Assembly: GCA_024195265.1 (NCBI GenBank)
Contig: JAJLRJ010000008.1
Location: 1,493,501-1,557,500 of the forward strand
Direction: 5' to 3'
DNA length: 64,000 nucleotides
Source: Dendrophyllia cribrosa
Lineage: Eukaryota > Cnidaria > Anthozoa > Scleractinia > Dendrophylliidae
The notes beneath the pieces are model-generated. The model searched no databases and was not told where the DNA came from. It was given only the letters and a program-made list of their open reading frames with translations. Of the stretch, positions 13,848-27,700 are shown piece after piece. The number at the start of each line of letters is the position of its first letter. The stretch's first letter is position 1. The translations under genes and the position numbers were made by a program.

Positions 13848-14143
13848 ATTCAACACATTGATACACTGCCCAAATATGGTCAAAAAGTTATCGATATACG
13901 CTATGTCTACATGACGTATATCCAACGATGGCGGTAAATTTCGCATTTTGACAAGAGAATGCAAAAATGACGGACCGGCCTCGATATTTTTTCTTCAAAC
14001 TGTGCTTTGTTATCAATGTGTTGAATTATAAAACTGTTATAGCGCTCAAGCTTGCGTGATATCGCCTAATTTTAGCCGACTCGGCCTACGGCCTCGTCGG
14101 CTAAGAATTAGGCGATATCACGCGCGCTTTCGCGCTATAATAG

Positions 14144-14207
<64 letters not shown>

Positions 14208-14727
14208 TTGAAGACTTGTGATTGGTCCCTCAAACAATGCTCCTCTGAGCCCTGGAATGGAGGATCACTTGCGCGATCTTGGAGTATTGAAAGTATTTGT
14301 AGAATTTTCACTTGTAAAACAATAAGCTCCGACTCCAGTCAAGACTTTTGACAGATTTATTCTCAACGTTTCGGCCTCACGGCCTTCTTCAGGAGAATTA
14401 TTGCATTATGGCTTGCTTACAACATTTCAAAATTTGCTATTAACGGAAATGCGGTTCGTTGCAAATACGAACTCGCATACGATTAAACAATTAAACCTTA
14501 TTGGCTGCAGCGCGCATTTGAATAACGTAATGGAATAAAACAAACCGACATGCGCGCGCGCGTGCACAAAATGTTAACTGCTTAAGACTGGCCGTTTATG
14601 GCAGGTTTTATACGTTCAATCCATAAATTTTCCCTCGCACGCCTTGTCTCCGTATCGTGTCGTCTGACTTTTTCAACCACAGTTAGTTTAAAGTGCTGCA
14701 ACCCACACGCTCTGAAGTGTCTAACTG

Positions 14728-14766
<39 letters not shown>

Positions 14767-17700
14767 TGAAGTACCCAAATGGGTGGGACGCAAACAGGAC
14801 CTTTAAGTCCCATCAAATCATTGAAAAATAATCTCGTAATCTATTGTTGCCGATGGCAACCAGAGCCACGATAGATACTCTTGGAATAAAAAACTTTGTG
14901 AAGCTGGTCTCTGTACATTGAGTTAAGAAAATGTTTAAAAGAAGAAATAGTAGAAACATTTCAGGCTGAGCTGAGTGAAGTGTGGCCGTCAGTAAGACAC
15001 CAAAATAATTACTCTGCCCGATGATCAAACAGAGGCACACAATCCAATGAACCAATACATGAAGCAAATACATGAAGCCGGGGCTAAGCGCGGGAAAACG
15101 CGTGCGATCAAATCACAATCGGTTTGGTCTTACGTCTAATTGGCTGAGAAAGTTAGCCAATCACAATTGGTTTGGTCTTACGTCTGATTGGCTGAGAAAG
15201 TTAGCCAATCACAAAGCGTTAGCACTGCAAAACCAAAGCAATCACGAAATAACTTTCGACATTCAATTTAAAACCGCTCTATAGTAAAGTGTTAAATCAA
15301 AGGAATGATAGATATTGGCTTGTTTACAGATTTCAGATGAAATTATTGGCTGGTTATGGTTACCTGAGAGTTTAAAGTATTGTCCTGATAATCTCTGGTG
15401 AATACACCAAACACAGTTTGTCCTTCTGGAAGTTTTTTACGATGAAAGCGGGCGTAAATTGTGGCAACAACTTGATTTACCAGAGCCTGTCATGTAAAAG
15501 AAACAATTTTTTTTATAAGAATAAAACGTTAAAAGACACAAATTTGGTCAATTTGGTCACTACCCCCTCCCCAACAACGTTAACTTAATCGCACAGTAGA
15601 GGAAAAATACGACATGCACTGTAGAAAGTTGCGAGAAACTCAAAAGTAATCACAAGACTTAAAGAAATAGGCTTCCCGAGTTACAAGTATATTGTACAAT
15701 AACGCAAGACAGAGTGACAGACGTGGAAATTAAAGTATCAGACAGATCTAAGGATGATACCTTGGTGGGAGAAACATAAACCACTACTCCATCATGGCTT
15801 TCTCTAAGCACTCTTTCCATGCAGTAATATGAAGCGTACGTTTTTCCTGATGAGGTCGGCGCTATTATCACTGCTGACTCATTCTTATCCACAGCATCAA
15901 GAAGTTCACGCTAACAACCGAAATTTAGATGTAAAATAATAATCAATATGGAATTACGCAGCGTTATCTAAAATTCAGTGATATAATATAATGTATCAAA
16001 CACGAGGAAGAGTGTTTCATCAGGATTTCCAAACACCAAGAAGTGGCTTAAACAACGAGGCGCAGCTGAGTTTTTTTAACCCACTTCTCGGTGTTTGGAA
16101 ATCCCGATGAAACACTCTTTCCAGAGTTTGATATAGTTTCTCCAACTGATCATTAAATACAGAGAAAACGAAGGAATAAAATCTTCAAAATCCATGCTAA
16201 TTAAGATCGCATTTCCAAACCACCGTCACGCTTATGATTTTGTTTCTTCAAACTAGATGAATTATTAAGAAGGACCTTTATTAAACAGATACAAATCTGA
16301 AGCTGGTTGCATATAAGCCGGCCGATCTGGTCATACGTCGGTCTGTATTTCAAAATAAGGACTATCTACATGTACATCTACATATATAAAAGGCGGTAAA
16401 ATCCATAGGATATCACACCATATACTTCTCCACCCAACCAGCCAGAGTGCCAGACAGCCAAACAACCCAATACATTACGGTATGTAATAATGTCGACAGA
16501 AGCCAATGGACATGTCTATGCTCCCTTATATTACTACAGAAATTGAACAAGCTGCTGATTAAAATGAGTGGCCAATAACATACCTGCCAGGTATCAGGGA
16601 TGAAGTGGTCCACCCGAGGGTCGGGATCAGTTCGCTCGTCCCTTTTCAGCAAATGTCCCATTTGCTCTAGTTGGAATCTTGCGCTTGTTGTGTGAACTGA
16701 GAGCTGTCCGGCCTATGATGATAAGAAAGCCACAATACAAGACACAATTGAAACACTTGGATCAAGGTGAGAATTCGTCATCCAACTTGCGTGGCTCTTC
16801 CTCCTCCTCAATGTTGAGTCAAAACTTCTTTTAACAATGCAGGTCATTACTATCAGCATTGTGGAGAAGGACCGAAAGAAGTGTTTCAACAATTGTGTTT
16901 GATATTGCAGCTCAACTATACATAAAAGTAGGCCCCTGAAAAAGAAACAGGTACTAAATGACGGCTTTAATAGATAATTATTTAGTGAATACCTTTTTAC
17001 CAGTTTCTGGATTCAGACTGTAAAATATGGCTGAGATGTCATCAAATCCTAGCTTTTGCATGTATCCGGCTAGTTTCTTTTTATCTTTGTCAGTGAGAAG
17101 ATCATTAAATCTGTCTGTTATTTTCTGAACACTTTCCATGAGAAGAACTGGATATTTCATGTCATTTGAATTGGCGTCACAAGAGCCTGGAATAATTAAC
17201 AAAATTAATGTCAGAAATTTTGTTGTCACGGAACAATACTTCTTAGATCCAGTACCTTAAAGGGGGAAAGTCATCACCTACTTTTAGTATCTCTTTGACA
17301 AGCTAGCAAACATATTTGCATGAATGAAAACCTTACAACATTGGCTAGTGCACAGAAACTAGTATTAACAGTCTTTGGCTGCTGATGGCCAGGATGAAAA
17401 TGGACTGTCACTTGAAATAAAATGCCGATTATACTTTGTTCATCCTAAAGAGAGAAGAGAGAGGCTCCTAAAAGATAAAAACTCATTCTCGTCCCCAGAG
17501 CTCCACGGTTTTTTTTAAATTGCGTCTCGTGTAGCTCTGGTAACGGAAAAAAATTTGAATTTTTTGATTGGCCGTTAAAAAAATGAATGCGCAACAAGGT
17601 AAAAAATTTTACGCTTCTACGCATAAGGTTTTACTTCCGTTTGAATTTCAAATGTTGAAGTCCTATGACGACTACATCAACAAAACCAACGTTTTAATTT

Positions 17701-20700
17701 CAACGCATTCAACAACCAATGTCACCCTGTTTTGTTTGGTTTAGCAGGTAAAGATACGGCTGCTAAATTTCAAAGTTTAACGGGATCTGATTGTCGCTAA
17801 ATATGAGCGAAGACGAAGCTATGAGCGGCCACGAATATTAAAGAAGTATGTTGCTTGCAACAGGGACGAGTATTAAAGGAGAGGCAGAAATCCTGAAGAA
17901 AGCCCAAGGGTGAAAAGAAATATTACCACTAGGTTACCCATTTTAAATAACAACAACGCTATCAGCCTCTCGTAAGCAAGTTATATTTTCTTTGTTAGGT
18001 AGTACTCTTTGCTACAACTGGAAATACAAATCTGGGGAAACGAAGGTTACTCGAAGCAAACATGAAACGAATGCAAAACAAAAATTCCTCGATATTTGTT
18101 ACCACTGTTCGATGAAATAAGCCTAATCAATGACCACAGCGTGTCCATCAACAAACTTAGCTGTCCCATCAACTGATTTGGTCGGATATGATAGCGTTCA
18201 GTGGCGAAACGATAAATACACAGCTCCCAAACGAAAGAAATCGGTTGACTTATCGAGGATTTTCTAAAACCATTAGGCAAAATACAAAGATAATCTTTCT
18301 TCTAAATAACAGCAGCACGTAAAGCCTTTCTTCTTTCTTTTTCAGCGCGATGTTTTCCTGTAATTGTTAAGTCTTGTACAGTCCTTTCAAACGCCATTCC
18401 ACACACACAACATTCTCGTCTCCAGAGCTCAACCAAACGAAACGAGAGCTCTGGGGACGAGAATGCACACACGAAAGGTTTTATTATTGCCGGTTTCTGG
18501 TATTGAGCAAGCGCAATAGTACATTAATGCATTAGGCATGCGCTAACGGATGTCGTGGATTTTACGACATCCGGAAGGCTTTGTTCCCAGAGCCTTCGTT
18601 TTTTCCGCTGACCAAACGAAACGATGGCTCTAGGGACGAGAATGATAAAAACTCCGACGACGCGAAGAACCGCAATGTAAGGCATGCGCAACAGGCCTTT
18701 TATGTAACAACTTCAGGCCGCGTAATAGAACCGCGCGTTCTGTATCTCAAACTCCCTACTGTTAGACCGAATTCGCCGCAGTCGGGTCAAGGTGCACGCC
18801 TAGATACTTGTACGATGTCTTCATCTTTATAGAAAATCCATTTACTGAGAGATTAAGTTGAATATCACGTGTTTGGATTAGTCTTCCGGCAGTACCAAAG
18901 AGCATCGCTTAAGTTCAGTTGTCTTTTTTTTTAAGATTAACGATAACTTCATTCTTACGAAACCAGCTGAAGGGGAGAGCACAATGCGATGACAAAGTAC
19001 AGGTTTTGCTCCACTTAACATTATATTGCAATTTCGACGCGATAATCATTAAAAAACCTCTAAAAATAGGAAGGAGAAAGGAAGGACAAGAAAAAAGAAA
19101 AGAAAAGAAAAGAAAAGAACGGAAGGAGAGAGGATGGAAAGGAACGTTGCTTTGTAACTTACGTGTATCGTGCCAGGCATCGAAGCAACCCTGTGCTTTT
19201 TTCATAAGCGCTTGAAGATGAAACACTGGAGACTTACAATCTGCTACAAATTTGTCAACCAACTGCTGAGCAGTACTGTAGTTATCTCCCTTCAGACTTT
19301 TGTCAATTTCCATAACAATATGTGTCCATTTTTCTTGGTCTTTTTCCTGATCTTGTTCTGTGAATTGTGAACTTTTTTAGTTGGAAAGCATTAAAGTTCT
19401 GAAACTAGGAACCACCTAAAATGTTTAAAGCATACTTTTGTTGTCGTTCGACACGCGATCCATAATGACCATTCAGACCATGCTGGGTAAAATGCCAAAT
19501 TCAATTACGTTCAAAGTTGGATGTTATGTGGCCAAAATTTCAAGTTCAGCCACCTTAATGGCGGCCGTGCGAATGCCAGAAAGTACGGCTGAAAAAAAAA
19601 AACGTTTTCCCTTGATCGAATTTGAAAATGGGTTGGACAGGCTATCCAATACATTATTCCCTTACGAAAAATGCACAAAAATGAAATTTAAAATTTGATT
19701 GAATTGGCACTTTAAGCTCCCTAATAATCGTTTAATCGGCGGACGGGAAAACTGTCCGTTGTCCATATTAACTGAACGGGTGTCCATATGATGCGGGTAA
19801 ATTTTAGGGAAAATGTATGGCGTTTGGCCGGGACCGAGGCAACTGTCCGTAATAACGGGGTGTCCGTAATACCGGGGTGTCCGTAAGAACGGGATGTCCG
19901 TAAAGCGGGGTTCGATTGTATCAAGTCTATCTTATGCTATTGTCGTTCGTCGCTATTGTTGTGTTCTTTGTGAGTAGTCGGGATTGATATGTAATGTACT
20001 ACCCGTACTATAACGGTGGAATGGTCACACACCTCTGTGTTTCCGTTCATTCTCTTCAATAATCTTTGCTGCTTTCTTGCTCTGTAAAAAACGAAAAATT
20101 AGAAACTTTTTAACAGGACAAGATTGTCTAAGATGAAACGAATATAGAGAGACATGAATGATGGAGTATAGCTCTGACAGTTATAAAATAGAGGATAAAA
20201 AATAACATTTCAAACTTGAAGGTTGATTTTTCATGTTAGACCTTACTTGAGATTTTAGTGACTCACTTGTGTTCATTGTGCAACTAACCATTTTTCCTTC
20301 TTTGTTTTTTCCTTTCTTCTTCTTAGTTTCAGGTTCAGTGACGGTGATTATTTTCGCCTGGTCAACACCACCAGAAAGTGAATTTCCATATAGTCTGTAA
20401 AAGCGCGTGAGTTGTTGCTTCCTTTTAAAATACCAAGATTTTTGCTTTGGATCGGTCGGAGGTTTTTCTGGACAAAAAAAAAACAAAACATGACAGACAT
20501 TGTTGTTTACATGTACTGAGTGCCTCAGAAGTCCATCATGTGTAGTATGATACAATACACGAATTAGCAGAAGTGTTGGTTTTTTTGGAGGAGAAGGGAC
20601 ACCGGAATACCCGCATATGACACTGGATCCGGAAATCAAACTCGGGCTACACTGGTGCATGGAAGGTGTGAGCTCTCAGCACTACACCATCCCTGCTCCC

Positions 20701-21728
20701 CTTGTTTTTGGCTCGAATGCATATTTCTAGTAGGCCTCTGTTTTCTATAGTCTGTAAAGTTATCGTCAATGTCGTCAAAGCTTTGCTACAAACTTACAAC
20801 ACTATACGTACATGAATACGAAACGATCGGACCCTCCCCTCTCCTAGACGTTTTGCTTCCCTAACCCCCACCCTCTACGTCCAACTCCCCCCCCCCCTCC
20901 CCCCCCTCTTCCCTCCCTCCAACACCGTCCCCATGGATAAGGCAGGTCACCATTACATATTGCAGGGTCAATGTTCACCGACCCTCCCCTCTCCTAGTCG
21001 TTTTGCTCCACCGAGCCCCCACTCCCTCCCCAGGCGTCTAACTCCCTACTTTTCCCTCCCTCCAACGCCGTCCCCATGGGTAAGGCAGGTGACCATTATA
21101 TATCACGGGCTCAACAGTCGATAGAGCGATCAAGTGAAATTTTATTCCACTGGTATAACTCGTTCAACGCTTCGCGTATTCACGAGTTAAGAAGGAAAGA
21201 ATGGCATATTTAAAGAAGCAAAGAGAAACCCCGTCATTTTTGTATGGGAGTCTTCCCCCTTCTAGGCCAGGAAAGAGGTTTTTTCATCGATTCTTACCTG
21301 TTATGTCTTTTTTGGTTCTGTCATAATCATCCGAAAGTAGTCTCAGTGAATGCCAATGGTACAGTTCATCAAACGCACGGCCGTCGTTGAACACTATGTC
21401 TTCTGTTTCGTCTCTGAAAGAAAACGAAATACAAAAAACCTCCTAAACACCGTCATGGTGCGAGCCAGAGTTTAAGTTTGCAAAACCATTCATCTAATTG
21501 GTCGGCAGAACGTCAACACAGATCACACTTACCCAGCCATGGCGTTAAGTTTTGACCGAATGTCCCCAGCGTACTCATTCACAAGATCATTTTCCACACC
21601 AAGGAGCTGTCTAAGTATCACGCAAGTCTCTGATTCGAAACTTCCTTCTAAAAACAGATCACATAGTACAAAACTTTAAAAATCGTCCCTTTTGATAACA
21701 ATAACGAAGTATGAGTACCGCAATACAT

Positions 21729-21759
<31 letters not shown>

Positions 21760-24700
21760 TCATCAGAAGTGTCCTTCCTAATGTAGCGGAGCTTACTATA
21801 GGCTTTTTTCAAGATGTGATAGCAAGGAATAGAGGGTATAAATAGCAGAAGTTATAACTATTCCTCCAAGAATTGTAATATTTACCAGTTTTAACTCATT
21901 CACCCAAGAGCTCATCTGCTTTCCGACTACGACACAGGGAATAGTCATCAATGAATGAGTTACCAGTAATCGGATACTGTGTTATCCGCAAAGAATTCTG
22001 GGATCGTCAGGGGCAAAGATTACAAGTCGCTAGAAGGAAATTTACGGTGTAAAGTTGTTTCTTCGTCAAAACATTCGATTTTAGGAAGAGAATGACGATT
22101 TTTTCGCCCTTATTTTATCAGAAATAGAGTTGAGCAAAGCTGATACGAGTAAAGTGTAAGTTTTTGTTTGAATAATGTGATAAAATCTATCGATAAACTC
22201 TCTTGCTTGCGTAAGGTTGATTTTGAACCGTTCTCAACAAAAATATGCGTTTCTCTAAAGGTAGCAGCTAGCAAATACAAACGTAGCAACTGATGAGGTT
22301 CGAGAGGAGAACTGATACCATGGTTTTGCCTGAATGAAATCAGAAAGTGGCATAAACACAACAGTCGCTAGATTGTCAAAATTGCCAACGGAGGAATTAC
22401 AAACATCGAGCTTCACGCAGCCGATAAAGCGAAGCGAATGGATATTTAGATCACAGCCTTGACTGAGGCAAACTTCCGAAAACTTCAACTCTTTACAAGT
22501 TCAACAGCTTTCTTTTTAAGCTTCAACTTTCTCTGTTAATCTTGCTAAATGGATCTGCAAAATTAATATCCTGCAACGAAGAAACCCAGCGTGACAAAAT
22601 AGCAGGAAATACATTTACGGCCATCAAATCATTTCAGATCCTGTCATTTCTGAGAGAAAAGCTAGAGAAGCTCAAACTTTTCCTACCGATAAAAACCTAC
22701 ATGCCAATAATGGCGAAAACAACAAACCAACCGCCAGGCAAAAAAGGACGCTAGAAGAGGTCAAATTTTACAAGAGAAAACACCACGGGAAAGCACAGCA
22801 GACAGTCTTGTCCATTTTAAGGTTTACCTCAGTACTCAACACTAAAATCCTCCATATCAAACATGACACTAAATGTACTATACCACCTAAAAAAATGTAG
22901 AAAGAGCAAATGGCATTAAAAACACGACGTAAGAGTCGTGCAGGCCTGTCACCCCCATTTTACACTTTATATTTCACAATCAACCTTATAATTATTACGC
23001 AAGCAAGAGAGTTTATCAATACATTTTATCACATTTTTTCAAACAAAAACTTACACTTTACACGTATCAACTTTGCTCAACTCCATTTCTGATAAAATAA
23101 TGGCGAAAAAGCGTTATTCTCTTCTCTAAATAGACGTTTTTGACGAAGAAACAATTTTACACCGTACATTTCCTTCTAGCGACCTGCAATGTTTGCCCAC
23201 TGGCGATCCCAGAATCCCGCACGCAAAACACAGGTATCCAATTACTGGTAACTCATTCATTTGTATGTTACGAGATTACTATTATAAGGATAAGCAACTA
23301 AAGTAAAGATATGCGCAAAAGAAATCTCAGCTTTCTCTTGATTTTTTACATAGTTTCTCAATTAGACGCCTGCATGACATAGAATAAACGTCCCCCTCGT
23401 TGCGTTTCATTTCAGATGCCGGTGTTTATTTCAGGTTCGACCTGTATTCGCATCCACTCTACTGAGAACAACAAAGTTTACTGGGATTGGAGATGGAGTC
23501 GTCGACATTGATTTTCTCATTTCATCGAGACATTTGTGTCTTACTTCAGTGAACGTAGTTATGGCAAAAAATGGATTTGAAAAACAAGGCTGCAAGTATC
23601 AGTCTCTCATCGGACTAGTGAAAGTGTAACCTGGATAGTTCTGCTACAATTAAATTCAGATAGAAAATGTTTTCTCTCCGTGAAACATGGAAAACCTAAT
23701 TCCATGTTAGCTGTGAACACCAGGCACTTTTCAGTAAAGATAAACCATGCGGAACAAAATTGTCTGACGAGAATGACTTTTTGCGGGTCAATATCGTCCC
23801 TGGACTGACAAATGACTTGCTTAGAGAAAAAAATATTTGCAGGCTTGGAAAAATAGACGAAAAAATACCTTGGCACAACGGGCTCAAATAAACGCGGGAT
23901 CAACAAGGCTGAGTTTTAGTTATACGATAGAATGTTTTACCTCATAAAAAGTCTCTCACCTTCAATTCTAGGAAAGCCTGTCGCAATCTCAGCTAAGAAG
24001 GGAGGACATATTTGAGCTGCCAAAACATCAGAATGTTGGGTGTTATTCACAGCAGCAACAACTTTACCCCATGCGTTTTGTACCTCTGTCATAACATCTT
24101 CCGGCAAACTAAGGGCTGAGATTAATTACAAATTAATAAATTAAGTAAAGGAGACAGGCAGGGATGAGAAAGAACTTGAAGAATTAAAATAAGTAACGAT
24201 GACTATATTATTTGAAACCTTCTGTCCCTTCCAACGACAAGGCCAGGCAGAAGAGAGTATGGACAAGTCGACCGTCCATCAGATCAGCCACTGAAGTCAT
24301 GTCTAGTAAATGGCCGGTAGCCATCATGGTGGGATACTCATCCTGTATCATCTTTAAAATCTCCCACAAACATCTTTGTATCTGTTAGTGAAAAGAAAAG
24401 TAGAAAAAATGTCTTTGTAGAGATCGTAAATTGTTGAGTTAGATTTCAAAGAACCTGGTGTGTTGTTGTGCCAGCCATGCATGCAGTTAGCGACTATAAA
24501 TTATAATTTTTAACCAAAGGCTCCTACGAGCCAACTTGCGAATACCAAACAACCTTCGGACCCTCCCCTCTCCTATGCGTTTTGCTTCGCGGACCCCCCT
24601 CCCCTCTCCTATGCGTTTTGCTTCACCGACCCCCCTCCCCTCCACCCTCTGCGTCCAACTTCCCGCTCCTGCCCTCCCTCCAACGTCGTTTCCATGTGTA

Positions 24701-27700
24701 AGGCACGTGACCATTATCTATCAGATTTGGAACAGGCAAAATATATGCACAAGCCTTATTCACTGATCAGCGGAATTACCAAGAAACTTTACAGCCGATG
24801 AATGGAAGGAAGGAAGGAAGGAAGGCAGGAACGCAGGAAGGAGTGAAAATTTGCATATTTGTCCCCGCCTGCTATAACTCGTTCAACGCTTCGCATATTC
24901 ACGAGTTAATTCGTGTTGGTAGTTGTTTCATGCCATCATAAAAAAAACCCATTTAGTTTCGAAAGAAACTGTGGTGGTTCGTCGACCGATGAGGAAATGA
25001 AGCACGATAGTTTGATTGCATCAACTGAGTTACTTACAAAGGTAAATTGGTCACCGTAAAGGGAAAGCTGACATTTTGAGCAATTTTAAGAGGTTAACGT
25101 GGGAAAGGTACAGAGTAACTACTTGTTCCTACCTAAGGTAGAAAATATTTTTGAGGCTATTGGCATCGATACTATCGCATTGACTATATATAACAAATAA
25201 TTATGTGTCGCAATTCACACCCCATAACAAGGTTACGGACTAGCCCCCTGCCTGCTGTTTTATATGAAACAAGTACTCGCACATATAACTAAACTGTTAA
25301 AACATTAGATCCGGCCTGTATCCGTAACTATATATATAGCAGAGACTCGACCTTGAAATTTTGTTCGCACTGACCTCGTCGAAGGGGTAAACTTGACCAT
25401 CCTTCGCTTTGCAGAATCGATTCAACAAGTGATCAGCTTTTATGGTGTGCGCTCTGTACTTCAGAGGCAGTCTCTCAAGTAGTACCAAGTGAAGCAGGAA
25501 AAGCTTGATTCTGTCTTCTGTAGCTTTCATTGTTTCCTACCACACAAAATAAAATATAAATGATCATCCGTTTCACAGCATTTGGCTTGCATCTTCCCTC
25601 ATGCCATTCTGTTTAATAACGTCTTGAACCCGTTTTGTTTTTCAATTTTGACACCCAAATGTACAGAAATATTTATAAGACTGTTATAAGTGACAAAAGC
25701 AAGAATTTGTGTGATCTTATACTTCATATTATTTTCTGTCGTTTAAATCATTTAAGATCGATAGTGTTCGACATTAGACCCAATCAATACCAATTCACGT
25801 TACCTTGCCGACGTTAGGGTCGTTGAGCAATTTACATAGGATCATTTCACAAGCGAGAAGTGTAACCAGCTCACGGCAGCCCCCTGGTGGCGGAGATTGA
25901 AAAGCAGTTTTCACTTTTTCTTTTAAGTTAATCTAAAAACAAAACAACCAAGTTATCCATCAGATTATACATAGCTTGTGAAGAGTCTCCTTTCAGAGAT
26001 TGTTGGGTTAATTTCCAATTCTAAATGCCACCAAATTAAATATACAACTAAATTGGATAAAACGATTCTATAGAGCAAAACAGAAGTAGTAGTTTGGAGA
26101 AAAAGTGCAGGATTGTAAGGATGGAAGTGGATTACAGTTCATCAAATTTGATCATTAGTGACGGGCGGTCAAGAAAGAAAGGGGCGCTTATTAACAAAAC
26201 CGCGACACTCAAAAGGAGGGGGGCGCTTATTGAGAAGAGGGCGCTAAATTGAATCATCACGATAAGTGGGTCGTTAGTCAGTAATTCACACCTGTACTGA
26301 AGCCCCATGTTCCTCCAAAGACGCCTCCTCGCACGAACGTCCCATCACAACGTTCCAAGTTCTCCTTTCCAGCTCCTTAACCTAGCAAAATAAAACGATA
26401 GTCCTGAGTTCAAATTCAACATACCAGTACTGTTGGCGGCTGGAATTCCGCCTCCAAAAATGGATTTATCCCGCTTTTGTTTTTTGGCAGGCAGGTTGGT
26501 AAGCAACACGAAGGATCTCAGATTTCTCGTACGAGTACTTTTGAAGTACTCGTGCCATTCTTTGGGAATAGATATAAATAGAATCCACAACTCTAATAGT
26601 CCTCTTGGGCTTCTGATAACTACTCATGTGGCTCCATGTCGATAATCCTTAAGCCACAACAAGTCGCTTGTCTGATTGAAGCCATGACAGCCTCACTGTC
26701 CGGCGGTCATGCATTGATTGATTAATTGACTGCTTGAGCAGCTCCTACTTGGAAATGGATTGGGAACTCCTGTAAGCGTGTTGTTGGAGTGAATAATAGT
26801 TGTTCCAGAGAAAATGTGTCACTTACTTTTCTGAAAAATCCTTTATGCTCTGCGAAAGACTCCGTGTAGAATCCCATCACTTTCGTTGCAGTCATTTCAA
26901 TACAGGAAATAAACACACAATTCAACCCCTGCCCAAGACTATGACACAAAAGACTTCTGAAGAAAAACTCCAATTCTCGCTCTTTCACTGGAGTGGTTTC
27001 CCACGGAATGTTTTCTGCGTCTGTCATCAGCAGAAATGCGGGGATTTTGTCATCAACATAATTTCTCCATTGCTTCCCCCAGAAATTGTCGATTGAAGTG
27101 ACAACGGTGAAACTTGTGTTGTATTGTAGGTGCAGAATAAGGGCTTGGCGAGCTAACAGCATGGATGGCTGACTGGCCCAGATAATCTCCATGTCTTTAA
27201 AGAAGACGATGTGGAAAACGCCACCTAATTTTGAAATACCGCGTTAGATAAATATGGTGTAAAATACTATTTCAAGCAGAGCAATCCTTAATTTAACCTT
27301 TAAACCTCTTCCTGAATGAAGGGAATTATCATGTGCACAAGTGCAAAAATGGCCGCGAGAGAACTCTTACCTCAGCTGTCGAGAAAAGTTTTTTAGCAAA
27401 CAACAACCTTTCACCAGAAGGGCCATATTCTAGTTTTATTTAATAAGTGCATACAACTAAATGTCACGTATTTAAATAAACTGTCTAAAACGGCTTCACA
27501 AAGATTTTTACGTATCCCTGACACTAGAAACCCTGAAAGCCAATTGGGAAGCTGCAACATCGACAATACCTCATAGGGAGTTTTCAGTGATATCGGGAAA
27601 ACACGCTGACGACAGCTGTGATAGCGAGGAAAGACTTTTGATAACTATAACAACATAGCAGCTATCCATCAGGAAAATAGGGGCTAGAGAAAACAGCGCC

